Below are positions 1 to 9,016 of a stretch of DNA of 64,000 nt, piece by piece. Made by a program: the position numbers and the translations under genes. Source of the DNA: CAWFGW01 sp963849955 (lineage in GTDB: Bacteria; Bacteroidota; Bacteroidia; Cytophagales; JAAEPT01); the NCBI GenBank assembly GCA_963849955.1, contig CAWKJU010000010.1, forward strand, positions 62,001 through 126,000, read 5' to 3'. Each line of letters starts with the position of its first letter. Within the stretch, counting starts at the first letter, position 1. The notes below the pieces were generated by a model. That model saw only the letters and a program-made list of their open reading frames with translations, did no database searches and was not told where the DNA came from.

Positions 1-1
1 A

Positions 2-1228
2 AATGAGTTTTTATACGCAGCAGGTGTAGTAGTTGTTTATTTGGTTTTAACGTTTATTATTTTTGGTTCTCCGTTACCACATTCGGGTGCGACTAAATTT
101 ACCTTTCATCAAAGTAAATTGCAACACTGGTTTCCATTTTTGGAACCATTAACAAATCAAAATAGCTATTCATTTATCTTGTATTCATTTGTGGTTTTAT
201 ATTCTGCCACAGTTTTTTTACTTAAAAAAATAGCTAGGGATGAAAGGTTAATTGCATTAGTGTTTGGTCTATCATTTATAGTAACAATGGCCTTATATTA
301 TATATATAATCCGTTTGAGCGAATGATGTGGTATTATCCTTTACCCTTGTTTTTCATGTTTATACAACTTACAGTAAGTATCTATTACATTTCTAAAACT
401 ATTTTTGAAAAATATCAACTTCATTTTCAGCTTACATTATTTATTGTGCTAGCCTCTTCTATGTTTAATTTTGTTATTCAAGATCAAGGTTATGGACTAA
501 GATCAATGTTAACAACCGAATTACAACGAGAGCAAATAGGGTATGACGTAGCTGCTAGAACACATGCAAATGATACGATAGCTGCTCATCACGGACTAGT
601 TACTTGTAGAACTGATGCTTATGTTCTGGATATGACCGGTCTAAATAGTAAATTAATGAGTGAGGTAAATTTCGATTTATTGCTAACACTTAATAAATAT
701 AAACCTAAATGGTATGAAAATCACATAAATGATTGGTGCCTATCTATTTTGAATGAAAATGGCTCCTATCACATTGATAGACAGTATTATGGCTTTGTGC
801 AATACGGCTACCAACCTATTACATTATTTAGTAGAGATGTAGCAGCAAAACATGTTTTTGAAAAAGTTAGACCTGAAAATATAACCTCTGTAAAAGAAGT
901 GCAGTCTTTTGGGGATGTTAATATTTTTATATCCAATAAATTGGAGTTAAAAGAGATGAACTTTGATAAATTTTCATTTTTAAATTTTGGGATCGATAGA
1001 TTCGGAATTGACTATTTTTTGATAATTGAAGAATACAATAATGACCAGCTTATTTATAGATCCAAAATATATATATCCTCAGTTAGTGAAGAAATTCCCT
1101 CTGAAAAAACAATTCCAATAATTCATCAGATTCAATCTGATAATGTAACAAGTCTCGTTATTAAATCAGAAATAGACTGGTTAAGTATCCATATTAGTAC
1201 TCCCATTTTGGAACGAATAATTTATTAA
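2..1228 (+). CDS. Membrane glycosyltransferase-like protein, 5'-truncated by the window edge
   Basis: The reading frame is open from the first bases of the window, with no stop upstream of a TTG at 41, so the true start lies outside and this is a C-terminal part. The visible portion has several hydrophobic membrane segments (within about the first 155 residues) followed by a soluble domain of about 250 residues. The soluble part contains a VLDMTGLNS stretch, similar to the 'D-x-x-GL' segment often seen after the membrane part of ArnT/PMT-like (GT39/GT83-type) glycosyltransferases. Five bases separate it from the next gene, which is another polytopic protein of the same kind, so the two are probably co-transcribed. 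A lipid-linked sugar transferase acting on the periplasmic side is the best guess; the catalytic N-terminus is not visible. Confidence 0.6.
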   Translation, partial: NEFLYAAGVVVVYLVLTFIIFGSPLPHSGATKFTFHQSKLQHWFPFLEPLTNQNSYSFILYSFVVLYSATVFLLKKIARDERLIALVFGLSFIVTMALYYIYNPFERMMWYYPLPLFFMFIQLTVSIYYISKTIFEKYQLHFQLTLFIVLASSMFNFVIQDQGYGLRSMLTTELQREQIGYDVAARTHANDTIAAHHGLVTCRTDAYVLDMTGLNSKLMSEVNFDLLLTLNKYKPKWYENHINDWCLSILNENGSYHIDRQYYGFVQYGYQPITLFSRDVAAKHVFEKVRPENITSVKEVQSFGDVNIFISNKLELKEMNFDKFSFLNFGIDRFGIDYFLIIEEYNNDQLIYRSKIYISSVSEEIPSEKTIPIIHQIQSDNVTSLVIKSEIDWLSIHISTPILERIIY

Positions 1229-1233
1229 TTGAG

Positions 1234-2793
1234 ATGAATTTAATTATAGAAAAAAAAATTAATCAATTAGTAAAGGAAGCAAAGCATGTTTTAGTCAAAT
1301 TCACTCCTCTTTTAGCAATTATTCAGCGTTTAGAGTTAAAGATTGCTTATCCTGTATTGGCTTTCGTTGGAATTTTTTTTTTGGCTGTCTTTTATGTAGT
1401 TGCAATAGGTAGAGTTGATTATCCATTTGATTTGGAATGGATGGAAGGAGGAACTGTAGATCATGTAATACGTGTCTTAAATGGACAAAAATTGTATGTC
1501 ATTCCTTCTCCTGATTTTGTTCCCTATATCTATACTCCGTTTAGTTATTATATGGGGGCAGTATTTTCTTTTTTATTAGGTGAAGAGGGATATTTACCGC
1601 TGAGAATATTGTCAATTCTTTCTATATCAATAGTTTTTTACATCATCTATTTATTAATTCATTTTGAAACGAAAAAGCAATTCTTAGGTATAGCAGGTGC
1701 AGGCTTGTTCGCGTCAACTTATATAATTAGTAATAATTGGTTTGATATAGGCCGAGTTGATTCTTTGTTCTTATGTTTATTGTTGTTGAGTTTATATTTT
1801 TTACGTGCACATGGAAACAAAAAGCACTATTTTTTATCGGCTTTATTTTTATACTTAGCTTTTTTAACAAAACAAAGTGCCATTTTACTTTATCCAGCAT
1901 GTGTAATTTATGCTTTTCATAAAAACACAAAAAGAGGATTTTATTATTTATTAATGGTAGTTATATTGACATATTTTACAATTAAGTTATATGATTTAAC
2001 TACTGATAATTGGTTTAGTTATTATGTCTTTGAAGTAGGATCAGGACATGAATTATTGGGTTTTATGATAAAAGATTTTTGGAAAGTAGACCTATTTGAA
2101 AAATTTGAAATTCCGTTTATAGTCAGTATAATATATTTAATGAGTTTATTTTTAAGACCATTAAAGACATTTAACATTTTTTATATTTTGTGTTCACTAT
2201 CATTAATTGGGTTAGGCTATTTTGGTAGAATTCATTCGGGAGGAGATACAAATGTACTAATGCCTACCTATATGATTATATCTATTTTATGTATGTTATC
2301 TTTACACCAGCTGAGTTTTTCATATAAGCAAATTCCTTTTTCCTTTTTCACAACGTTGCTATTTATAGGTTTACTCATGCAGTTTAACAAAATGCGCTAT
2401 TCGCCACTAAGTTATATTCCAACACAACAGGATATCTCTGCTGGTAAAAGCCTAACTGAATTTATTGAAAGTATAGACGAGCCTGTGATGATTTCTTCTC
2501 ATGGTTATTATCAAAAACTAGTAGGAAAAAAAACTAATGCTCATTTTATGGCTACGTATGATTTATTACGGAGCGTAGATCATTTAGGAAAAGAAATAAT
2601 CAAAAACAGTACTGTAGATAGAATTCTAAGTAAATATTATCATACAATAATTCAAGATAATGATTATTTTATTGATGAAGTAAATTCATCCTATGTGTTG
2701 ATAAAGGAAATTGAGTATCCAGAAGCAAAAACGTTTATACCAAAGTCAGGGGCTCAAGTTAGACCTATTAAAATATATCAACGAAAGCAATAA
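1234..2793 (+). CDS. Polytopic membrane protein, GT39-like glycosyltransferase
   Basis: 519 residues with roughly ten hydrophobic segments. After the first membrane segment (about residues 38-60) comes a periplasmic-type loop with DYPFDLEWMEGG followed by YIYTPFSYY. The paired acidic residues just after TM1 and the proline/tyrosine-rich loop are typical of PMT/ArnT-type glycosyltransferases that use polyprenyl-phosphate sugars. A soluble tail of about 110 residues follows. The ATG at 1234 is 5 bases after the upstream stop, which suggests translational coupling. The gene ends 2 bases before the convergent TPR-CHAT gene. Substrate cannot be told from sequence. An O-antigen ligase-like role is a less likely alternative. 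Confidence 0.6.
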   Translation: MNLIIEKKINQLVKEAKHVLVKFTPLLAIIQRLELKIAYPVLAFVGIFFLAVFYVVAIGRVDYPFDLEWMEGGTVDHVIRVLNGQKLYVIPSPDFVPYIYTPFSYYMGAVFSFLLGEEGYLPLRILSILSISIVFYIIYLLIHFETKKQFLGIAGAGLFASTYIISNNWFDIGRVDSLFLCLLLLSLYFLRAHGNKKHYFLSALFLYLAFLTKQSAILLYPACVIYAFHKNTKRGFYYLLMVVILTYFTIKLYDLTTDNWFSYYVFEVGSGHELLGFMIKDFWKVDLFEKFEIPFIVSIIYLMSLFLRPLKTFNIFYILCSLSLIGLGYFGRIHSGGDTNVLMPTYMIISILCMLSLHQLSFSYKQIPFSFFTTLLFIGLLMQFNKMRYSPLSYIPTQQDISAGKSLTEFIESIDEPVMISSHGYYQKLVGKKTNAHFMATYDLLRSVDHLGKEIIKNSTVDRILSKYYHTIIQDNDYFIDEVNSSYVLIKEIEYPEAKTFIPKSGAQVRPIKIYQRKQ

Positions 2794-2795
2794 GA

Positions 2796-5700
2796 TTAAT
2801 TATTCCCAACCATTACAAAAGCACCCCAGTAAATTCTTTCTGGGTTTTTCTTTCTAATTTCCTTTTTTGCCTCGATGAAAGCTTCCCTTTTGTCTCCTAA
2901 TTCAATCCACTTTTGATAAAAGGTATCCATTAATAGCATAGTTACCTCATCAGAAACCTTAAATAAGCTCATGATGACAGATTTTGCGCCAGCTACGATA
3001 AAGGCTCTTTGAAGACCAAATACACCCTCTCCAATTTGTACATCACCTAAACCAGTTTCACATGCTGATAACACTACCATTTCAGTATTACTAAGATCTA
3101 AATTCATGGCCTCATAAGCGGTTAAAACACCGCTTTCTAAATTAAAGTCATATACATCCTTAGTTTCCATTATTTCTCCAGCATGAGTCATCAATAACCC
3201 TGATTTTAACAGCGGGTTGATTATTGCTCGCTGTTCATCTAAACCTGTATTTACAGAAGCATCTCTTTGTGTATTGTCTTCTATGAAAAAGCCATGCCTG
3301 GCGAAATGCAATACCCGTGGGCTAACAATTTTTTTGATAGTATCTTCTGTAGCATTTTCGTATAAATATAGTTCAGTTTTCCATCCCTTTTTCTTTAGGA
3401 ACTCATCAACAAGGTGTACTTCTTTTTCTGCTCCAGGTAGTTGTTTTACTGTTTGTGCAACTGTAGCATTGTTATGGTCAGTTCTAGTTATATTATTGTC
3501 ATAAAAGGCTGGGTTGCCCACAAATGCAGCCCTGTCCGACAATGGTAGGGTTGAGCTTCTAGTGCTGTTTAATAAATCCTTCGTATTACTCACTAACACA
3601 ATATTATTCTCGTCTAATACATAGTTACCATCTGAGTTTCGTAATGACTCAACATTGATTTCATTGTATACACCTTCGGAGGAGAAGTAAATGGTAGCCC
3701 CCTTAGGTATTTTTTCACTTATTGGTTTCCAAAAATGTCCATATGAAATTTTATCTTCTAAGCTCAGTTTTGTTGTGTTTCTATAATACTTAACATATTT
3801 TTTTTCTAAGTCCGAACCATTGGGGATGATGACAACTTCTGGTCTTTTTTTAGTTTCTTGAGAAATAATTAACGCAGCATAAATAATAGAATCTGAAAAG
3901 GATTTATCATAATATCTGTAGCGAATTATTTCGACAGCATATTCATTAGGTTTTAATTGATTCCGAATGCTTTCCCACGTAACTTTTTCTTTTTGCTTTT
4001 TTCTACTTTTGTTACTTTCAGAGAAGGCTACAGATTTTTCACTAAGTTCTTTTTCTAATGCATTAATCTCTTTTTCTAGTTCATCTTTAGTTACTTCTCC
4101 TAATTCTTTGAGCTGTTCGTCTGTGTAAGAAAGTTTAGCGGTTAGCTGCTCTCGCAGATAAATCCAAAGGGTGAATTTATCAATGAGGTCTTGGTCATTG
4201 CTGTTGACTATAGCTTGTCGAAGCTGTATCGAAGAGTTTAAAAGCAGTGCTTTGGTCTCTAAAGTAAAATTATATACGTTTTCTATTAACTCTTCTTTGT
4301 TGTTTCTAAACTTAAAAGCAAGGGTGTTATAGAATTCAAAATCACTTTTTATTTTACGCCAAAATTTACTTTTTTCGCTTTCACTCAACCAAGTGAAATA
4401 GTTGTCGATAAATGATAGATAATAGGTAGTGGTTTCATTTAGTATGTCAATTGCTTTATTGTAATCTTTTTTGATGTAGTAGATTTGGCCTAATTTGCTC
4501 AAAGCATACACATATTCTGGATGATCTTTACTGAATTTGTTTTTGTATTTATCCCCTGCTGATTCAAATTGTTTGATCGCTTGATCATATTTACCTTGTT
4601 TTTTATAGATTTCTCCTTTGAGAATCTCAATGGTGGCAACACTTTCGTTGTTTTTATCAATTTCTAATGCAAGAAAAATTGATTCTGCTTTGTTAATTAA
4701 TTCAAGTGCTTTGTCCAGGTTGTCAGTTTCAATATGATAATAAGCTAAATTTTTTAGAGCTTGAGCATAACGAGGTGATTCCCGAACTTTTCCTGATAGA
4801 TCACCTTGATTAAATTCTTGTGCTACTTTCGCAGCATGGACTAAGTAGTTATATACTTCATCTCCCTTGTCACCATCTAATAGGCGACTTATAGCTAACT
4901 CAGTCATTGTTTCAGCCACATAAATATTATTTGTTGTTCCGTAAAAGCGCTCTTGCTTTGCGAGAATTTTTTCAAATTGTTTTATCGCTTCATGATAATT
5001 ACCAAGAGACAAATACAGTTTGGCTTGAAGAATTAAGGCCTCCATATATGCAAGAGAGTTTTCACCAAAACTTTCTTTTGCCAGGGCAAGCCCACGTTGA
5101 GAGGTTTTACCTGCTTGAGTAAATTCCCCAATTCTTATATATAAATCAGTTAAGTTATTAATGGTGTTAAGTAATACACGGTGATTTTTACCATAGATTT
5201 CTTCTTTATACTTGACAGACTTAAGTAATTCTTGTTCAAGTTTTGAGTATTCACCTTTTGCTAAATAAAGACTGGTGAACTCACTGACATCGATGTCTTT
5301 TCTATATTTTCTCTTTTTATCTTTTTCAGCATCACTTAATAGAGAGTGGGCTTCTAAAAAGTTGTTTTCAGCTTCTTTTAGATTCCCAATCATTAGGTTG
5401 TATTTTCCTAAAAACAAAAGGTAGTCGGCTTTACTTGTTCTTTTTTTGTTGGCAGTGATATAATACACTTTTTTACAAATTCGGTTATATTTTTCAGCAG
5501 CATCCATTTGGCCTATGTGAAAATGTGCTTCAGCAAGCAGAGTTGCTTGAACTGCTAATCGATCAGTTTTAGAGAAATCATAGTACCTTTCTGCAATAGC
5601 GTAACCTAATTCAAGTTGTTTAATTGCTTCAGTATATTTCTCTTGTAAAGTGAGAAATTTAGCGTATAAATTTGAATATCTCAGGTAGTCTACATGCGTT

Positions 5701-7100
5701 GGACTAAATTCCCCTAGATAGTTTTTTTTGTAACTGGAATTAAAAATAGATTCGGCTTCTTTGAAGTCATTACTGTATTCAACAAGTAATTCTGCTTTGT
5801 TGATGTTAGCTAAATGGTATGTATTTGAAGTAGTTGGGTACAATTTTCCCAATAAAGTTAATGACTTATTTTTAGCTTCAAGTGCTATTTTTAACTCTTC
5901 TAACTTAGCGTGTGTCTCTAATGATAGTTCAAGATAAGTAAGGTAATAGGGATGATCTATTGGAATTAAATCTTCTTCAATAAGTTCTTGCAATAATTGC
6001 TTCGCGTCTATAAAATTTGTTTTTATTAACTGTTTTTTGATATCTACAAAATAAATTCTTGCACGGTTGACATTACCTTTATCATAGTATTTTTTTATTT
6101 CCGAATAAAAATAGTTGCGTTTTCCTCTTACTTCATCATCTTGGTTTTCAATCCAACTACACTCCATAACCTTACTTAGTATGTGGTAATGGTTGGGACT
6201 TGTTATTTCATACTTATATCCATATTTGGTTTTAGACATGTAGCTGTAGGTCTCTAAAAATGACTTTAAAGCTTCGTCATATATCTCTAAATAGTACAAC
6301 TGTAAACTTTTCAAATAAAGGTTGTCTACATAGCTAATATCATTTTTACCTATTTCTTTTTCAATCCATTTACTAGCTATTTGTTGTGCGGAATCGGCTT
6401 TTTTATATTCGCCTTTTTCTAATAATATTTGAGCTATAAAATTCAGGTGGTCACCAAGGCCTCTTTTAATGCGTATTAATTCATCCTTTTTGTGTTTTTT
6501 CTTTTTTACTTTTCCCGATTTAGGGTCAGTATACTCATAATAAGGAGTGATTTTTTCTTTGTAATAGCTAGTAAGAGATCGGGCGAGCTCATAGGCCTCT
6601 GAATAAAAAGCTTGTTTAAAAAGCAGTTTGCTTTCTGTTTTTTGTGCTTCAGGTAAGTATTTTGATTTTCCAGTGCTTTCAATTGATTTTACTGCGTTAT
6701 CATAATATTTTAATGCATCATTGATATAGTTAAATTGAATGAGGGTATTGGCAACTTCAAGATTGTTGGAGATGAGTTCTGGCGCTTCTTTATCAACCCC
6801 CGAAATCATTTGCAACCCTTTCTGCATTTCGGCTTCAGCAGTAGTCAATGAATTACCCATGCCTAACAGACCTTTTCCTTTTAACACGTGATAATGACCT
6901 TCATTTAGTTTAGCCTCATTACCTGTTTTGGATTGATAAAATTCAATAAACTTATCTATACTGCTTATATAGTCTTTGTATTCACCACTGATGTAGTAAC
7001 CTTCTATCTTTTTTGATTCTTTTATTAAATTTTTTGGTAATTCTTGGCTTGAAGCACTTAAAAATAGAATAAAGGAAAAAGCAAAGAGTAATTGTTTCAT
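2796..7100 (-). CDS. Secreted TPR-repeat protein with C-terminal CHAT protease domain
   Basis: 1434 residues. An N-terminal signal peptide (KQLLFAFSFILFLSASSQ) precedes a long alpha-helical region (about 25-950) made of many tetratricopeptide-like repeats, for example LAYYHIETDNLDKALELINKA and LGQIYYIKKDYNKAIDIL. A coiled coil rich in E/K follows at about 1010-1060. The last 350 residues are a CHAT domain (caspase-like, clan CD). The predicted dyad is present: histidine in HFARHG (H1269) and cysteine in LSACETG (C1347). CHAT proteins are cysteine peptidases related to caspases and separase. Here the signal peptide places it outside the cytoplasm, unlike CRISPR-linked TPR-CHAT. It is a single gene on the minus strand, divergent from dnaA and convergent with the glycosyltransferase. 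Substrate unknown. Confidence 0.85.
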   Translation of the reverse strand: MKQLLFAFSFILFLSASSQELPKNLIKESKKIEGYYISGEYKDYISSIDKFIEFYQSKTGNEAKLNEGHYHVLKGKGLLGMGNSLTTAEAEMQKGLQMISGVDKEAPELISNNLEVANTLIQFNYINDALKYYDNAVKSIESTGKSKYLPEAQKTESKLLFKQAFYSEAYELARSLTSYYKEKITPYYEYTDPKSGKVKKKKHKKDELIRIKRGLGDHLNFIAQILLEKGEYKKADSAQQIASKWIEKEIGKNDISYVDNLYLKSLQLYYLEIYDEALKSFLETYSYMSKTKYGYKYEITSPNHYHILSKVMECSWIENQDDEVRGKRNYFYSEIKKYYDKGNVNRARIYFVDIKKQLIKTNFIDAKQLLQELIEEDLIPIDHPYYLTYLELSLETHAKLEELKIALEAKNKSLTLLGKLYPTTSNTYHLANINKAELLVEYSNDFKEAESIFNSSYKKNYLGEFSPTHVDYLRYSNLYAKFLTLQEKYTEAIKQLELGYAIAERYYDFSKTDRLAVQATLLAEAHFHIGQMDAAEKYNRICKKVYYITANKKRTSKADYLLFLGKYNLMIGNLKEAENNFLEAHSLLSDAEKDKKRKYRKDIDVSEFTSLYLAKGEYSKLEQELLKSVKYKEEIYGKNHRVLLNTINNLTDLYIRIGEFTQAGKTSQRGLALAKESFGENSLAYMEALILQAKLYLSLGNYHEAIKQFEKILAKQERFYGTTNNIYVAETMTELAISRLLDGDKGDEVYNYLVHAAKVAQEFNQGDLSGKVRESPRYAQALKNLAYYHIETDNLDKALELINKAESIFLALEIDKNNESVATIEILKGEIYKKQGKYDQAIKQFESAGDKYKNKFSKDHPEYVYALSKLGQIYYIKKDYNKAIDILNETTTYYLSFIDNYFTWLSESEKSKFWRKIKSDFEFYNTLAFKFRNNKEELIENVYNFTLETKALLLNSSIQLRQAIVNSNDQDLIDKFTLWIYLREQLTAKLSYTDEQLKELGEVTKDELEKEINALEKELSEKSVAFSESNKSRKKQKEKVTWESIRNQLKPNEYAVEIIRYRYYDKSFSDSIIYAALIISQETKKRPEVVIIPNGSDLEKKYVKYYRNTTKLSLEDKISYGHFWKPISEKIPKGATIYFSSEGVYNEINVESLRNSDGNYVLDENNIVLVSNTKDLLNSTRSSTLPLSDRAAFVGNPAFYDNNITRTDHNNATVAQTVKQLPGAEKEVHLVDEFLKKKGWKTELYLYENATEDTIKKIVSPRVLHFARHGFFIEDNTQRDASVNTGLDEQRAIINPLLKSGLLMTHAGEIMETKDVYDFNLESGVLTAYEAMNLDLSNTEMVVLSACETGLGDVQIGEGVFGLQRAFIVAGAKSVIMSLFKVSDEVTMLLMDTFYQKWIELGDKREAFIEAKKEIRKKNPERIYWGAFVMVGNN

Positions 7101-7132
7101 AGTAGGGTATTGAGTAGTAAGATAAATTTAAC

Positions 7133-7140
7133 CAAATATA
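7133..7140 (-). promoter_or_regulatory. Candidate -7 promoter element for the TPR-CHAT gene
   Basis: On the minus strand this reads TATATTTG, matching the Bacteroidota primary-sigma -7 consensus TAnnTTTG, about 33 bases upstream of the start codon. No clear -33 TTG is seen at the usual distance, so this is a candidate only. Confidence 0.4.
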
Positions 7141-7237
7141 GTGAAATGTAGTAGCTGTTTGATTTGAGAATTACCGATTAAATAAGAGGAATGTAATTTC
7201 CAAGTTTATATTAATATAAAAAAAAGATATTTATAGA

Positions 7238-7246
7238 TGTGTATAA
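7238..7246 (-). promoter_or_regulatory. Single DnaA-box match upstream of dnaA
   Basis: The plus strand reads TGTGTATAA, the reverse complement of TTATACACA, which fits the TTATNCACA consensus. It lies about 220 bases before the dnaA start. One box is weak evidence by itself in AT-rich DNA. Confidence 0.4.
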
Positions 7247-7462
7247 CTAACTATTGGTATGTCAAAACAAATAATAAATTGTAATTTTCGAAGAAATATT
7301 TCCAATAATAGGGCTTCTGTCAACTCTAAATATTTGAACTAAAAAGTCAATAGCAACTGCGTTTTTATGTTATTTTTTTTTTCTACAATTTTGGATTTCG
7401 AGAGTTGAAAATAATTGTTGAAAGTTTCTTTTCTAAGAAAACTTTTTTAACCGCTAGAACTT

Positions 7463-8884
7463 ATGATTAAAGATTGTGTAACTGCCTGGAATGGCATATT
7501 AAGCTACATTCGTGAGAATGTTGGTCAACAAAGTTTTGATACTTGGTTCAAACCTATCTCTCCAGTTAAACTTGAGGAGAATGTGCTTACTATACAGGTG
7601 CCCAGTCAGTTCTTTTACGAGTGGCTTGAAGAACACTACGTTAGCATTTTAAGAAAAGCAATTCACAACGAATTGGGTATATCTGCAAAATTGGAGTATT
7701 CTATTGTTGTAGATAAAGGTTCTGAAACAAACAAACCTTATGTTGTTAATATTCCTACGAGTAAGATTTCTCCAAAAAATGAACAATTTAAATCGCAGGT
7801 AGCGAATCCATTTGATATACAAGGAGGATTGAATGGTCTTTCCACAGATTCACATTTAAATGCTCATTATACGTTTGATTCGTATATTGAAGGTGATTGT
7901 AACCGATTAGCTCGTTCTGCGGGTTTAGCGGTGACTAATAAACCTGGGATTACTTCTTTCAATCCGTTATTTATCTATAGCGGTGTTGGTCTAGGGAAAA
8001 CACACTTGGTTCAGGCAATAGGCAACAAACTTGAGTCAGATAAGTCTGGTAAGTTTGTTTTGTATGTTTCTTCGGAGAAATTTGCTAACCAGGTTATCGA
8101 AGCATTTAAGAATAACAAAATACAAGAGTTTGCTAATTACTACTTACAAGTAGATGTACTCATCGTAGACGATATTCAATTTCTTTCAGGTAAAGAAAAA
8201 ACGCAGGAAATTTTCTTTCACATCTTTAATCATCTCCACCAAAGTGGAAAGCAAATCATAATGACTAGTGATTGCCCACCAAAAGAATTGAAAGGATTGC
8301 AAGAGCGTTTGATATCTCGTTTTAAATGGGGATTAACAGCTGATTTGCAGCAGCCCGATTTTGAAACGCGTATGGCTATCATTCATCAGAAGTTGGATAA
8401 TGATGGTATCGTGATGCCTAAAGAAGTGGTAGAGTATATCGCTTACAGTGTTGATACCAACGTCAGAGAGTTAGAAGGTGTAATTGTTTCATTAATCGCT
8501 CAGTCATCTTTAGCGAGAAAAGAAATTGATTTAGACTTAGCCAAACAAGCACTACAAAGTATTGTTCAGAACATTGATGTAGAAGTCAATATGGACTATA
8601 TTCAAAAATTTGTACAAAATTACTTCGATATATCTATTGAACTAATGAAAGCAAAAACCCGTAAGCGTGAAGTGGTTGTTGCTCGTCAGGTGTCTATGTA
8701 TTTGGCGAAGGAATACACTAATATGTCTTTAAAGTCTATTGGGGCACATTTTGGTGGAAGAGACCACAGCACCGTAATTCATGCAATTACTACCGTAAAT
8801 GATATGATGGATACTGATCAGCAGTTTTACAATACCATGCAGGATGTTTTGAAAAAAGTAAAGATGAGAGCGAAAGCTAGTTAA
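7463..8884 (+). CDS. dnaA: Chromosomal replication initiator protein DnaA
   Basis: 473 residues, the normal length. Domain I (about 1-85) has the typical opening with QQSFDTWF. A poorly conserved linker follows (about 86-130). The AAA+ domain III has Walker A GVGLGKTH (about 174-181), Walker B VLIVDDIQF (D236/D237) and the sensor region ending RFKWGL. Domain IV near the C-terminus contains the DnaA-box recognition signature GGRDHSTVIHA (about 431-441). It binds DnaA boxes and melts oriC to start replication. The gene stands alone: no dnaN, recF or gyrB follows, as is common in Bacteroidota. A strong terminator lies just downstream. Confidence 0.98.
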   Translation: MIKDCVTAWNGILSYIRENVGQQSFDTWFKPISPVKLEENVLTIQVPSQFFYEWLEEHYVSILRKAIHNELGISAKLEYSIVVDKGSETNKPYVVNIPTSKISPKNEQFKSQVANPFDIQGGLNGLSTDSHLNAHYTFDSYIEGDCNRLARSAGLAVTNKPGITSFNPLFIYSGVGLGKTHLVQAIGNKLESDKSGKFVLYVSSEKFANQVIEAFKNNKIQEFANYYLQVDVLIVDDIQFLSGKEKTQEIFFHIFNHLHQSGKQIIMTSDCPPKELKGLQERLISRFKWGLTADLQQPDFETRMAIIHQKLDNDGIVMPKEVVEYIAYSVDTNVRELEGVIVSLIAQSSLARKEIDLDLAKQALQSIVQNIDVEVNMDYIQKFVQNYFDISIELMKAKTRKREVVVARQVSMYLAKEYTNMSLKSIGAHFGGRDHSTVIHAITTVNDMMDTDQQFYNTMQDVLKKVKMRAKAS

Positions 8885-8905
8885 TTACATTATTTATTAT
8901 CCTTT

Positions 8906-8943
8906 AAAGCCTTGATTTCTTTATATAAGTCAAGGCTTTTTTG
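8906..8943 (+). terminator. Rho-independent terminator after dnaA
   Basis: A 10-bp perfect stem (AAAGCCTTGA / TCAAGGCTTT) with a 14-base loop, followed by a T run. It sits 21 bases after the dnaA stop. Confidence 0.85.
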
Positions 8944-9016
8944 TTTGCCTGTGTGAGTATTTCTTCATCTACCTACCCGTTTAACTAAGTTACTTTTTGT
9001 ATTTTTGAATTGAAAT

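Larger units (their letters stand above)
7101..7462. other. Intergenic region between TPR-CHAT gene and dnaA; possible dnaA regulatory or origin DNA
   Basis: 362 bases of very AT-rich DNA between divergent genes. It carries one exact match to the DnaA-box consensus (minus-strand TTATACACA, at 7238-7246) and several A/T tracts. No cluster of boxes or iterons is visible, so it could be dnaA autoregulation as easily as part of oriC. No small gene seen. Confidence 0.5.

Noticed and set aside
2796..7100. CRISPR-associated TPR-CHAT (craspase-type) effector
   Set aside because: It has a signal peptide and no Cas gene partners.
9000..9007. TATTTTTG as a promoter -7 element for the GH3 gene
   Set aside because: It lies only 9 bases before the start codon, leaving almost no leader.
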